NCBI RefSeq assembly: GCF_002163715.1
Contig: NZ_CP015698.1
Coordinates: 2,768,201 to 2,832,200 of the forward strand
Length of the DNA: 64,000 nt
Direction of reading: 5' to 3'
From: Curvibacter sp. AEP1-3
Lineage (GTDB): Bacteria; Pseudomonadota; Gammaproteobacteria; Burkholderiales; Burkholderiaceae_C
Part shown: positions 56,570-64,000 of the stretch, in pieces
How positions within the stretch are numbered: the stretch's first letter is position 1
Layout of the letters: the number at the start of each line of letters is the position of its first letter
Position numbers and translations under genes: made by a program
The notes under the pieces: model-generated
Databases searched by the model: none
What the model saw: only the letters and a program-made list of their open reading frames with translations
Told to the model about the DNA's origin: nothing

Positions 56570-57982
56570 TTAACCCTTCAGGGTTTGCTCCAGAACGTGT
56601 AACTGTTGGTTCAGTTCAGTGAGCTGCTGGCGTTCACCGCCGATTTTGCGCACTGCATGCAGCACGGTGGTGTGGTCGCGCCCCCCGAACAACTCGCCGA
56701 TTTCGGGCAGGCTCTTCTGGGTCAGCTCCTTGGCCAGATACATGGCGATCTGGCGCGGCCGGGCAATGCTGGCGGGACGTTTTTTGGAATACATGTCCGC
56801 GACCTTGATCTTGTAGTAGTCGGCCACCGTTTTTTGGATGTTTTCCACCGAAATCTGCCGGTTCTGGATGGACAGCAGGTCGCGCAAAGCTTCCCGGGCC
56901 AGCTGGATGGAGATTTCCTTTTGGTTGAAGCGCGAATACGCCAGTATTTTGCGCAGTGCGCCTTCCAATTCGCGGACGTTGGAGCGCACGTTCTTGGCCA
57001 CGAAAAAGGCCACTTCTTCGGGCATTTCAGAGCCCTCGGCATGCGCCTTGTTGATCAGAATCGCCACCCGCATTTCCAGTTCCGGTGGCTCGATGGCCAC
57101 GGTCAGGCCGGAGTCGAAACGCGACACCAGGCGCTCGTGAATGTCGGCCAGGCCCTTGGGATAGGTGTCGCTGGTCATCACGATGTGGGACTTTTTGGCC
57201 AGCAAGGCCTCGAATGCATTGAAGAACTCTTCCTGGGTGCGGTCTTTGTTGGCAAAGAACTGCACATCGTCAATCAAGAGGAGGTCCAGGGAGTGGTAAC
57301 GCTCCTTGAATTCGTCAAAAGTTTTGCGTTGGTAGGCCTTCACTACGTCCGACACAAATTGTTCTGCATGGATGTAAAGCACCTTGGATCCAGGCTTATC
57401 CACAAGCAGTCTGTTTCCTACCGCATGCATCAAGTGGGTCTTGCCCAAGCCCACGCCGCCGTAGATAAACAAGGGGTTGTACAGGTGGCCGGGCATGGTG
57501 GCCACGTGCATGGCGGCGGCGCGTGCCATCCGGTTCGCGGTTCCTTCGACCAGACTCTCAAAAGTCAACATGCTGTTGAGCCTGCTCTTGGGCCCGCCGG
57601 CTACGCGGTCCTCGCCAACTTCCACTTCCTCAATGGCTGTGGGCACTTCTGCGGCACGGGGAGCCATGGCCGGACGCACGGGCGCTTCACGCGGAGTGAT
57701 CACTAACTCTACGGAAACAGCTTGTCCGTAAAGCTTCTCCAACATTCCCGCAATGCGCTGGCTGTATTGTGCGCGTACCCAATCAAGTTTGAAGCGGTTA
57801 GCCACAAACACGGTAATTTTGGACATGTCCTCGTGAACGAGGGCTGTCAGCGGCTTGATCCACGTGTTGAATTGCTGCTCGGGAAGTTCTTGTGCGAGTT
57901 GGTCTACGCAGCTTTGCCAAAGGCTTTGCCCGAGTTCAAAATTGGAGCCGTCGTGGGAGTTGGGATGGGAGCCCTGGGTCAT
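56570..57982 (-). CDS. dnaA: Chromosomal replication initiator DnaA
   Basis: This 470-residue AAA+ initiator has domain I ([22 protein letters not shown]), a variable linker, Walker [11 protein letters not shown], Walker [13 protein letters not shown] and the DNA-binding domain with the signature [24 protein letters not shown]. It binds DnaA boxes in the adjacent intergenic region and opens oriC. Confidence 0.98.
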   Translation of the reverse strand: MTQGSHPNSHDGSNFELGQSLWQSCVDQLAQELPEQQFNTWIKPLTALVHEDMSKITVFVANRFKLDWVRAQYSQRIAGMLEKLYGQAVSVELVITPREAPVRPAMAPRAAEVPTAIEEVEVGEDRVAGGPKSRLNSMLTFESLVEGTANRMARAAAMHVATMPGHLYNPLFIYGGVGLGKTHLMHAVGNRLLVDKPGSKVLYIHAEQFVSDVVKAYQRKTFDEFKERYHSLDLLLIDDVQFFANKDRTQEEFFNAFEALLAKKSHIVMTSDTYPKGLADIHERLVSRFDSGLTVAIEPPELEMRVAILINKAHAEGSEMPEEVAFFVAKNVRSNVRELEGALRKILAYSRFNQKEISIQLAREALRDLLSIQNRQISVENIQKTVADYYKIKVADMYSKKRPASIARPRQIAMYLAKELTQKSLPEIGELFGGRDHTTVLHAVRKIGGERQQLTELNQQLHVLEQTLKG

Positions 57983-58257
57983 TGTGCGGGTCAGCTTCTG
58001 TGGATAGTTGTTGTTTGCTGCGAAGCGGATTCTAATTTATCAATACTTTATCCACATTCCGCTGGCCGCGTTGCACAGTTCGTGCAAAAGAATCTGATTC
58101 GTCCCTAAGGTGTTGCCCTGATTGATAAAGTTTGCGATAATCCGCGGTTCCCCTGATTGTGTTCGGGGCGATAAGACCGAAATCTGCGCTGTTAGGCCGT
58201 TGGTGGAATGCATCGATGGGTCGCGCAGATACCCACAGAGCCTGTTAGGAAAATTTC
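57983..58257. other. Probable oriC region with DnaA boxes
   Basis: The dnaA-rpmH gap contains a perfect DnaA box TTATCCACA (58048-58056), a one-mismatch box in reverse orientation (57999-58007) and AT-rich stretches (58030-58050, 58119-58141) able to unwind. The gene order around it fits a betaproteobacterial origin. A TTATCCACA also occurs inside dnaA near 57394-57405 and may be incidental. Confidence 0.65.
58113..58141 (+). promoter_or_regulatory. Candidate rpmH promoter
   Basis: TTGCCC (58113-58118), a 17-bp spacer and GATAAT (58136-58141) precede rpmH by about 115 bp. The boxes fit the sigma-70 consensus only moderately, and this lies within the origin region. Confidence 0.5.
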
Positions 58258-58392
58258 ATGAAACGCACATACCAACCCTCCAAAATCCGTCGCGCACGTA
58301 CCCACGGTTTCCTGGTCCGCATGAAGACACGCGGCGGCCGCGCTGTGATCAACGCACGCCGCGCCAAGGGCCGCAAGCGTCTGGCTGTCTAA
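58258..58392 (+). CDS. rpmH: 50S ribosomal protein L34
   Basis: This 44-residue basic protein starts [17 protein letters not shown] and continues [18 protein letters not shown], the invariant L34 sequence. It binds 23S rRNA. The ATG at 58258 opens the rpmH-rnpA-yidD-yidC-mnmE row. Confidence 0.98.
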   Translation: MKRTYQPSKIRRARTHGFLVRMKTRGGRAVINARRAKGRKRLAV

Positions 58393-58425
58393 GACGGCTT
58401 CGCTAACCAAAGCTTCCGGCTTTTG

Positions 58426-58890
58426 GTGAACGCGGAACCACAAACCGGCAGACCGCCTGCCGTCAAGCGCCTTCAAACGCGCGCCCAGTTCCAAGCGGCT
58501 CTGGGTGGCACTACGGTTTCAAAAACAGCGCACTTTGCTTTGCATTGCTGCGCTGTTGGTGTTTCTGTGCCTGAAGAAGCTGTGCCGGTGTTTCCCGCTT
58601 CCGGGATCTGGCTGGGTGCCATGGTGCCCAAGCGTTGGGCCAAACGTGCTGTAACGCGCAACACCATCAAGCGGCAGGTGTACCACTTGGGCGTTGAGTT
58701 TGCTCCGGTGCTCAAGGAAAAAGCGCACCTCATCCGCTTGCGCCGGGACTTTGACCGCAAGCAATTCGTGAGTGCCACCTCTGATGCGCTCAAGGCTGCG
58801 GTCCGGCAGGAATTGCTGGATCTGTTCGGTCAAGTTGTTGGCGCCCCTCCCTCACGCAGGCCAGCTCCTCTCCCGGAGTCCCAGGCATGA
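58426..58890 (+). CDS. rnpA: Ribonuclease P protein component
   Basis: This 154-residue basic protein binds the RNase P RNA that trims tRNA precursors. The characteristic RNP motif is present (KRAVTRNTIKRQVYH). The start is uncertain: GTG 58426 is used, and TTG 58423 is next to it. It has an N-terminal extension of about 14 residues before the usual VKRLQTRAQFQ start. It overlaps yidD by 4 bp. Confidence 0.93.
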   Translation: MNAEPQTGRPPAVKRLQTRAQFQAALGGTTVSKTAHFALHCCAVGVSVPEEAVPVFPASGIWLGAMVPKRWAKRAVTRNTIKRQVYHLGVEFAPVLKEKAHLIRLRRDFDRKQFVSATSDALKAAVRQELLDLFGQVVGAPPSRRPAPLPESQA

Positions 58891-59159
58891 TTCGGGGGTT
58901 GCTGATAGGTCTGATCAAAGGCTATCGTTTGTTGTTGAGCCCCTGGTTGGGCTCTGCGTGCCGTTTTAACCCCACATGTTCTGTGTACGCCTTGCAAGCT
59001 CTTGAGCGGCACGGTGCGACAATAGGCAGCTATTTGATGGTTGCGCGTCTCGCGCGCTGTCACCCGTGGTGCGCGGGTGGGCACGATCCCGTGCCTGAGA
59101 ATGCGCCGCGACTGTTCAGTCGCTTGATTCAATCCCCCTCTGAGAAGAAGTCTTCATGA
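58887..59159 (+). CDS. yidD: Membrane protein insertion efficiency factor YidD
   Basis: This 90-residue protein has the YidD signature: GYRLLLSPWLGSACRFNPTCSVYALQALERHG and RLARCHPWCAGGHDPVP. It is thought to aid YidC-dependent insertion. The ATG overlaps the rnpA stop, and the gene overlaps yidC by 4 bp. Confidence 0.96.
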   Translation: MIRGLLIGLIKGYRLLLSPWLGSACRFNPTCSVYALQALERHGATIGSYLMVARLARCHPWCAGGHDPVPENAPRLFSRLIQSPSEKKSS

Positions 59160-60853
59160 ACGATATTCGCCGCACCATTTTGTGGGTGATCTTTGGGTTC
59201 TCCATGGTTCTCTTGTGGGACCAGTGGCAGATCCACAATGGAAAGCAAGCCACTTTCTTCCCTAACCCTGCACAAAAAGCGGCCTCAGCTCCGGCTCCCG
59301 CGGTGAGTGCTTCGGCCGGCGTACCTGTTGCACCAGTGGCGGCAGGGCAGGCACCGGTCTCCACATCGGCTCCAGCCCTGGCGTCTGAGCGCTTTGAGGT
59401 CAGCACCGATGTGCTCAAACTGACGTTTGACACTTTGGGTGGCTCGCTGGTTCGTTCTGAATTCCTGCAGTACCTTGATTCCAACGACAAAACCCGCAAT
59501 TTCGTGTTGCTGGACGACACCAAAGACCGTTACTACCAAGCCCAGACTGGACTGATCGGTGGCGCTGCGCCTGACAGCTTTCCGACCCATAAGTCGGTCA
59601 TGGCAGTAACTGGTGACAAGTCGCTCAAAGATGGGCAGGACGAGCTCAAGATTGTTTTCACCTCACAAGACACTGGTGGCATCAAGCTGGTGAAGACTTA
59701 CACCTTGCGCCGTGGTGCATATGACATTGCGGTCAAGCACGAAGTCGTCAATACCGGTGCAACTGCACTGAACCCCCAGTTGTATTTGCAGCTGGTACGT
59801 GACGGCAACAAGCCTGCCGGCGAGTCCTCGTTCTATTCCACCTTCACAGGCCCTGCGGTCTATACCGACCTCAAAAAGTACCAGAAGGTGGAGTTCAGCG
59901 CTATCAAAAAAGGGAACGCTGACTTTGAGAAAGAGAGCTCCAATGGCTATATCGCCATGGTGCAGCACTACTTTGCCAGCGCCTGGATCTTGCCAGCGGA
60001 CGTGAAGCGGACCTTCTCTCTGGATGCCAAAGATGTGGGTGCGACCGTCGCTGATTGCTGCTACCGCGCCACCATGATTACGCCGCTGGAAGCCGTGGCC
60101 CCCGGTCAAACCAAGGCCATAGAGGCCAAACTGTTTGTCGGTCCCCAAGAGGAGAAAAAACTCGAGGCTTTGGCACCCGGCATGGAGCTGGTAAAGGACT
60201 ACGGCTGGTTGACCATTCTGGCTAAGCCCTTGTACTGGTTGCTCGACAAGCTGCACAGCTTCATCCAGAACTGGGGATGGTCCATCGTGGCCTTGGTGCT
60301 GCTTTTGAAAATCGCGTTCTACTGGCTCAATGCCAAGGCGTACGCCAGCATGGCCAAGATGAAGGCGGTGAACCCGCGCATCATGGAAATGCGTGAGCGC
60401 CTCAAAGACAACCCGCAGCAGATGCAGCAGGAAATGATGAAGATCTACCGCGAGGAAAAGGTCAACCCCATGGGTGGCTGCTTCCCCATCATGATCCAGA
60501 TTCCTGTGTTCATCGCCTTGTACTGGGTGCTCCTGTCCAGTGTGGAAATGCGCAATGCACCGTGGGTGATGTGGATTCATGACTTGTCATCGCCTGATCC
60601 TTATTTCATCCTGCCGGTTGTCATGACCTTGACGACCTTGCTGCAGACGGCGCTCAACCCTGCGCCACCGGACCCTCTGCAAGCCAAGATGATGTGGATC
60701 ATGCCGTTGGCCTTCAGCGTCATGTTCTTCTTCTTCCCGTCCGGTTTGGTGCTGTACTGGATTACCAACAACATTCTGTCGATTGCGCAGCAGTGGATCA
60801 TCAACACCCGCATGGGTGTGCCACCCCAGTTCAACCTGCCCAAGTTCAAGTAA
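59156..60853 (+). CDS. yidC: Membrane protein insertase YidC
   Basis: This 565-residue inner-membrane insertase has an N-terminal helix (ILWVIFGFSMVLLWDQW) and an Ala/Pro-rich linker. A large periplasmic beta domain (about 80-350) and a five-helix core follow (LHSFIQNWGWSIVALVLLLKIAFYWL onward, with MGGCFPIMIQIPVFIALYWVL). It works with Sec or alone. ATG overlaps the yidD stop. Confidence 0.98.
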   Translation: MNDIRRTILWVIFGFSMVLLWDQWQIHNGKQATFFPNPAQKAASAPAPAVSASAGVPVAPVAAGQAPVSTSAPALASERFEVSTDVLKLTFDTLGGSLVRSEFLQYLDSNDKTRNFVLLDDTKDRYYQAQTGLIGGAAPDSFPTHKSVMAVTGDKSLKDGQDELKIVFTSQDTGGIKLVKTYTLRRGAYDIAVKHEVVNTGATALNPQLYLQLVRDGNKPAGESSFYSTFTGPAVYTDLKKYQKVEFSAIKKGNADFEKESSNGYIAMVQHYFASAWILPADVKRTFSLDAKDVGATVADCCYRATMITPLEAVAPGQTKAIEAKLFVGPQEEKKLEALAPGMELVKDYGWLTILAKPLYWLLDKLHSFIQNWGWSIVALVLLLKIAFYWLNAKAYASMAKMKAVNPRIMEMRERLKDNPQQMQQEMMKIYREEKVNPMGGCFPIMIQIPVFIALYWVLLSSVEMRNAPWVMWIHDLSSPDPYFILPVVMTLTTLLQTALNPAPPDPLQAKMMWIMPLAFSVMFFFFPSGLVLYWITNNILSIAQQWIINTRMGVPPQFNLPKFK

Positions 60854-60868
60854 AAGGGTCGGTCGCGC

Positions 60869-62278
60869 GTGCTGTCACGTCACTCTGACCCCATTGCCGC
60901 CATCGCCACGGCCTCCGGCCGCGGTGCTGTCGGTATCGTGAGGTTGAGTGGAAAGAGTCTTGGAGCTTTCACGCAGGCGCTGCTGGGCAAAGCCTTGCGG
61001 CCGCGAGAAGCGACCTATCTCCCTTTCCCTGACGAAAAAGGCCAGCCTATTGACCATGGGCTGGCCTTGTTTTTTCCGGGCCCCCATTCCTTCACAGGTG
61101 AAGACGTACTGGAACTCCAGGCTCATGGCGGGCCTGTGGTGTTGCAGTTGCTGGTCGCCCGCTGTATTGCACTGGCAAACAGTGTGCAAACAGAGGGAGT
61201 CTCCGGCGTTCTGTTGCCTGGTTTGCGCATCGCCGAGGCGGGCGAGTTCACCCAACGTGCCTTCCTGAACAACAAGCTCGATCTGGCCCAGGCAGAGGCC
61301 ATCGCCGATCTCATCGACGCCAGCACGGAAGCGGCAGCACGCAGTGCCAGCCAGTCTTTGTCCGGCGCCTTCTCCAAGGAAATCGGCATCTTGCGGGATG
61401 CGCTCATTCACTTGCGCATGCTGGTAGAGGCGACGCTCGATTTCCCCGAAGAGGAAATTGACTTTCTGCAGAAAGCGGACGCGGTGGGGCAGTTGCAACG
61501 CTTGCAGCAAGCTCTCCAACAGGTACTGGCCAAAGCGACCCAAGGAGCTTTGCTCCGCGAAGGATTGAAGGTGGTCATTGCCGGACAACCGAATGCCGGC
61601 AAGTCGTCTCTCCTGAATGCTTTGGCAGGTGCGGAATTGGCCATCGTGACCCCCATCGCAGGTACTACGCGCGACAAGGTGCAGGAGACTATCCAAATCG
61701 AAGGCGTGCCTCTTCACATCATCGACACGGCCGGTTTGCGTGCCAGTGATGACGCCGTGGAAAAAATCGGAATCGAACGTGCCTGGCAGGCTATTGAAGC
61801 CGCAGACGCCGTCCTGTTCCTGCATGATTTGACACGTAGTTCTGCTATCGAATACAAAGCTGCTGACGCAGATATAGCGGGCGCTATCGCCGAAAAACTG
61901 CCTGCATCTATACCGGTGATCCATATCTGGAACAAGTCTGACGCAGCGACCCCGGAAACTGGTTTGGAGGGCATCGTTCTCTCTGCCAAGACCGGCGTTG
62001 GCCTCGATGCATTGAGGCAAAACCTGCTCACAGCGGCAGGGTGGCAACCCGCACAGAGTGGCGCTTTCATGGCCCGCCAACGCCATGTACAGGCCTTGCA
62101 TCTGGTGGGTCAGCATTTGGACATGGCGTCGGAATTGCTGGCCTCCGGTAGTGCTGCCTTGGACCTGTTGGCAGAGGAACTCCGGCTTGGTCAGAATGCC
62201 CTGAACAGCATTACCGGGGAATTCGGCGCGGATGACCTGCTGGGTGTCATCTTTTCAAAATTTTGTATCGGCAAATAG
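60869..62278 (+). CDS. mnmE: tRNA uridine-5-carboxymethylaminomethyl GTPase MnmE
   Basis: This 469-residue GTPase modifies U34 of tRNA with MnmG. The N-terminal domain has [16 protein letters not shown]; the G domain has [14 protein letters not shown] and DTAGLR; the C-terminus is FCIGK with the catalytic Cys. The start is GTG at 60869, 15 bp after yidC. Confidence 0.97.
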   Translation: MLSRHSDPIAAIATASGRGAVGIVRLSGKSLGAFTQALLGKALRPREATYLPFPDEKGQPIDHGLALFFPGPHSFTGEDVLELQAHGGPVVLQLLVARCIALANSVQTEGVSGVLLPGLRIAEAGEFTQRAFLNNKLDLAQAEAIADLIDASTEAAARSASQSLSGAFSKEIGILRDALIHLRMLVEATLDFPEEEIDFLQKADAVGQLQRLQQALQQVLAKATQGALLREGLKVVIAGQPNAGKSSLLNALAGAELAIVTPIAGTTRDKVQETIQIEGVPLHIIDTAGLRASDDAVEKIGIERAWQAIEAADAVLFLHDLTRSSAIEYKAADADIAGAIAEKLPASIPVIHIWNKSDAATPETGLEGIVLSAKTGVGLDALRQNLLTAAGWQPAQSGAFMARQRHVQALHLVGQHLDMASELLASGSAALDLLAEELRLGQNALNSITGEFGADDLLGVIFSKFCIGK

Positions 62279-62318
62279 CCTGCACTACACTCTGGCGTCG
62301 CACAGGAGTCACTCACCT

Positions 62319-63002
62319 ATGTCACTATTTAGCTGGTTTACTCGGACGAGTTCCAACAACACGCTCGGCACCCGTCACTCAGGTCTCGACCAGATGGATG
62401 GAGATCGAGTCTCTGCGCGCCATGGCCGGAGCAAATCAGCTTCAGGCGCGTCATCGGGAATGACGTCTGCCCGCCGCAGTGAGCGGCTTGAGCGGCGAGA
62501 GTTGTTGTACGCCGTGGTGCGCGAATCGATGACGGGCGCCGGCATGCTGTCGAGCAGTTACAAGTTCAAGGTGCTGTCATTGGACTCTCGCGGGCGCCAG
62601 TATCTGATCATGATGGATATGGCGGCCCGCAATGTGAGCGACCCCGCCCGCTTGGCTGGCATCGAGACTCACATCGCCAAAATTGCCAAAACCCGCCATG
62701 ACCTTTTGGTGACGGCTGTCTACTGGCGCGTGAATGAGCATGTGAGCTCCAGCCTCTCGCATACGCAGGACGATCATGTCCGTACGCTACCGACACCCCG
62801 TCGATTTGAACCTTTACAACCCTCGGAGGTTGCCGCGTTCAAGCAGGCGCTGGCGTCTGTGCCGGCCCCGGCCAAGTTGTCGGCGCCTGGCGAGATCATG
62901 AAGTCATCCCGCCGCAATCCGCAGCCATCCCGATTTGCAGATACAGAGATTGACGAACGCCAATCTCCCCTAAGTGGCACCCAGTACGGCGAGTTGAACT
63001 GA
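62319..63002 (+). CDS. Conserved hypothetical protein
   Basis: This 227-residue cytosolic protein has a basic Ser-rich N-terminus, a central domain with ELLYAVVRESMTGAGMLSSSYKFKVLSLDSRGRQYLIMMDMA (about 67-105) and a disordered C-terminus rich in Pro and Ser. It has no signal peptide. ATG 62319 is chosen for AGGAG at 9 nt; the earlier in-frame start overlaps mnmE. It belongs to a family of unknown function in Comamonadaceae by general appearance only. Confidence 0.8.
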   Translation: MSLFSWFTRTSSNNTLGTRHSGLDQMDGDRVSARHGRSKSASGASSGMTSARRSERLERRELLYAVVRESMTGAGMLSSSYKFKVLSLDSRGRQYLIMMDMAARNVSDPARLAGIETHIAKIAKTRHDLLVTAVYWRVNEHVSSSLSHTQDDHVRTLPTPRRFEPLQPSEVAAFKQALASVPAPAKLSAPGEIMKSSRRNPQPSRFADTEIDERQSPLSGTQYGELN

Positions 63003-63023
63003 GGGCGACGCCGATTTCGCAGC

Positions 63024-63578
63024 TCAGTGACCTGCGAAATCCACCAAGGTGAACAAAGGCAGACCGGCTTCTCGCAGCTTGTCGGATCCGCCTAATTCCG
63101 GCAAGTCCACAATGGCGGCACCTTCCATGACGTGCGCACCCAAGCGCTCCAGCAACTTCTTGCCTGCCATCATGGTCCCGCCGGTGGCGATCAGGTCGTC
63201 AATCAGCAGCACCCGGTCGCCCTTTTTCACTGCGTCGGTATGGAGCTCCACAGTGGCACTGCCGTATTCCAGCTCATAGGTTTCTTCGACCGTGGTGAAA
63301 GGCAACTTGCCTTTCTTGCGGATGGGTACGAAACCGATATTCAATTCGTAGGCCACCACGGCCCCGAGGATGAAACCGCGCGCGTCAAGTCCGGCCACTA
63401 CGTCCGGTCGCATGGTGGGGTCCATGTAGCGGTGCACAAAGGCGTCAATCAACACCCGGAAAACCTTGGCATCCTGCAGAAGCGGCGTGATGTCACGGAA
63501 CTGCACGCCTGGCGTAGGCCAGTCGGGGACAGTGCGGATATGGTCACGGAGGTACTGATTGATGCTGAGGTGTTGCAT
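63024..63578 (-). CDS. apt: Adenine phosphoribosyltransferase
   Basis: This 184-residue purine-salvage enzyme converts adenine and PRPP to AMP. The PRPP motif [13 protein letters not shown] and the segment [11 protein letters not shown] are intact. It is transcribed leftward, converging with the hypothetical gene at 62319-63002, and is preceded by a terminator after the antiporter gene. Confidence 0.97.
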   Translation of the reverse strand: MQHLSINQYLRDHIRTVPDWPTPGVQFRDITPLLQDAKVFRVLIDAFVHRYMDPTMRPDVVAGLDARGFILGAVVAYELNIGFVPIRKKGKLPFTTVEETYELEYGSATVELHTDAVKKGDRVLLIDDLIATGGTMMAGKKLLERLGAHVMEGAAIVDLPELGGSDKLREAGLPLFTLVDFAGH

Positions 63579-63588
63579 AGGAATTCAA

Positions 63589-63611
63589 AGAAAAGGCGCC
63601 AGAGTGGCGCC
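63589..63611 (-). terminator. Rho-independent terminator after the Kef-type antiporter gene
   Basis: On the minus strand GGCGCC-ACTCT-GGCGCC is followed by TTTTCTTT. It lies between the antiporter stop and the apt start, ending the antiporter transcript. Confidence 0.8.
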
Positions 63612-63641
63612 GCGCTATTGTGCGCCTAAGCGTCGATAAGA

Positions 63642-64000
63642 TTAAGCACCTTTGAGCAGTTTTTGCTCAGCACTTGCCAACTCGACGGCCTTGCCGCTCA
63701 GGACCAGGGTATCACCCGCCATAAGGCGAGTCTGCGCATCGGGTGAGACAGTTTTGCCATCCGCACGCCGCAAACTGACCAAACGTACACCCAAGCGTTC
63801 CAGGCCGAAATCACCTATCAACTTCCCGGCAGATTTCGTCCCCATGGGCAGACTCACGGTGGCCAGCCGTTCGTTCTGTAGCTCGTCGACAGAGTTATCA
63901 TCCGCACCGTGGAAGAAACCGCGCAAGAGGTTGTACCGTGCATCACGCTGATCCTGCACGATGCGGATCACCCGTCGCATAGGCACACCCACCAGTGCAA
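63642..64000 (-). CDS. C-terminal part of a Kef-type cation/proton antiporter (partial)
   Basis: This 119-residue visible end of a minus-strand gene runs off the window. It reads ALVGVPMRRVIRIVQDQRDARYNLLRGFFHGAD, typical of the linker after the TrkA-N (RCK) domain of monovalent cation:H+ antiporter-2 proteins. It then forms a TrkA-C-like domain (LERLGVRLVSLRRADGKTV...MAGDTLVLSGKAVEL). The Na+/H+-exchanger and NAD-binding parts lie upstream outside the window. Confidence 0.8.
   Translation of the reverse strand, partial: ALVGVPMRRVIRIVQDQRDARYNLLRGFFHGADDNSVDELQNERLATVSLPMGTKSAGKLIGDFGLERLGVRLVSLRRADGKTVSPDAQTRLMAGDTLVLSGKAVELASAEQKLLKGA

Noticed and set aside
57394..57405. DnaA-box-like TTATCCACA inside dnaA
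   Set aside because: It lies within coding sequence, so I treat it as incidental rather than as part of oriC.

Overview
The window comes from a betaproteobacterial chromosome, most likely a Comamonadaceae member near Rhodoferax or Polaromonas. This is inferred from gene content and order (gyrB-dnaN-dnaA, then rpmH-rnpA-yidD-yidC-mnmE, apt and a Kef-type antiporter) and from protein style. The right end (about 52.7-64 kb) is the conserved replication-origin neighbourhood. Most of what lies to its left is accessory DNA: a mobile defence block, an arsenic operon, a large copper block and a zinc/cadmium/lead block.

Region by region. 1-4.4 kb: core of a Tn7-like transposon on the minus strand (tnsA, tnsB and the 5' part of tnsC, which runs off the window), with a small unknown gene and an XRE regulator upstream. 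5.0-8.3 kb: a two-gene Gabija-type defence system (OLD ATPase/TOPRIM nuclease plus UvrD-like helicase). 8.6-10.75 kb: three tightly packed genes of visibly lower GC. The first two are not recognised; the third carries a PD-(D/E)XK nuclease pattern. This is the best candidate for an undescribed defence module. 10.9-13.6 kb: a large STAND-type NTPase with an N-terminal Cap4/DUF4297-like nuclease (Avs-like). 13.6-14.4 kb: an orphan ParD-like antitoxin and a tiny ORF.

14.5-19.7 kb: an arsenic operon. A fasciclin-domain protein leads it, followed by arsR, thioredoxin-type arsC, an aquaporin, glutaredoxin-type arsC, arsH, an MFS transporter and a phytochelatin synthase with a complete plant-type Cys-His-Asp triad. 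No ArsB, Acr3 or ArsA is present. 20.1-26.8 kb: a CusCBA-type copper/silver RND pump. 26.9-33.4 kb: a divergent six-gene copper operon (outer-membrane factor, multicopper oxidase, cupredoxin, CusF, DUF411 protein, P1B ATPase) facing cusRS (33.5-35.6 kb) across a palindromic operator. 35.7-39.8 kb: CzcI-like protein, lspA, dsbB-like, dsbA-like, SCO and L,D-transpeptidase genes, suggesting an envelope-protein maturation set. 39.8-45.7 kb: DUF3703 and PCuAC genes under a MerR-type promoter, an orphan motA, and zntA with cadR under a second promoter of the same type.

45.8-47.5 kb: an intact IS1182-family element with a 4-bp target duplication. 47.6-49.1 kb: an SRAP (HMCES/YedK) operon with two small unknown genes behind a perfect LexA box. 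49.2-52.5 kb: an AbiEi-like antitoxin without a toxin, an XRE/ParS-type antitoxin without a visible toxin, and small hypothetical genes.

The modules look complementary. Defence systems surround the transposon genes. Arsenic is reduced, methyl- or thiol-processed and exported. Copper is oxidised, chaperoned and pumped across both membranes. Zn/Cd/Pb is handled by ZntA/CadR. All assignments come from reading the sequence; no database search was run.
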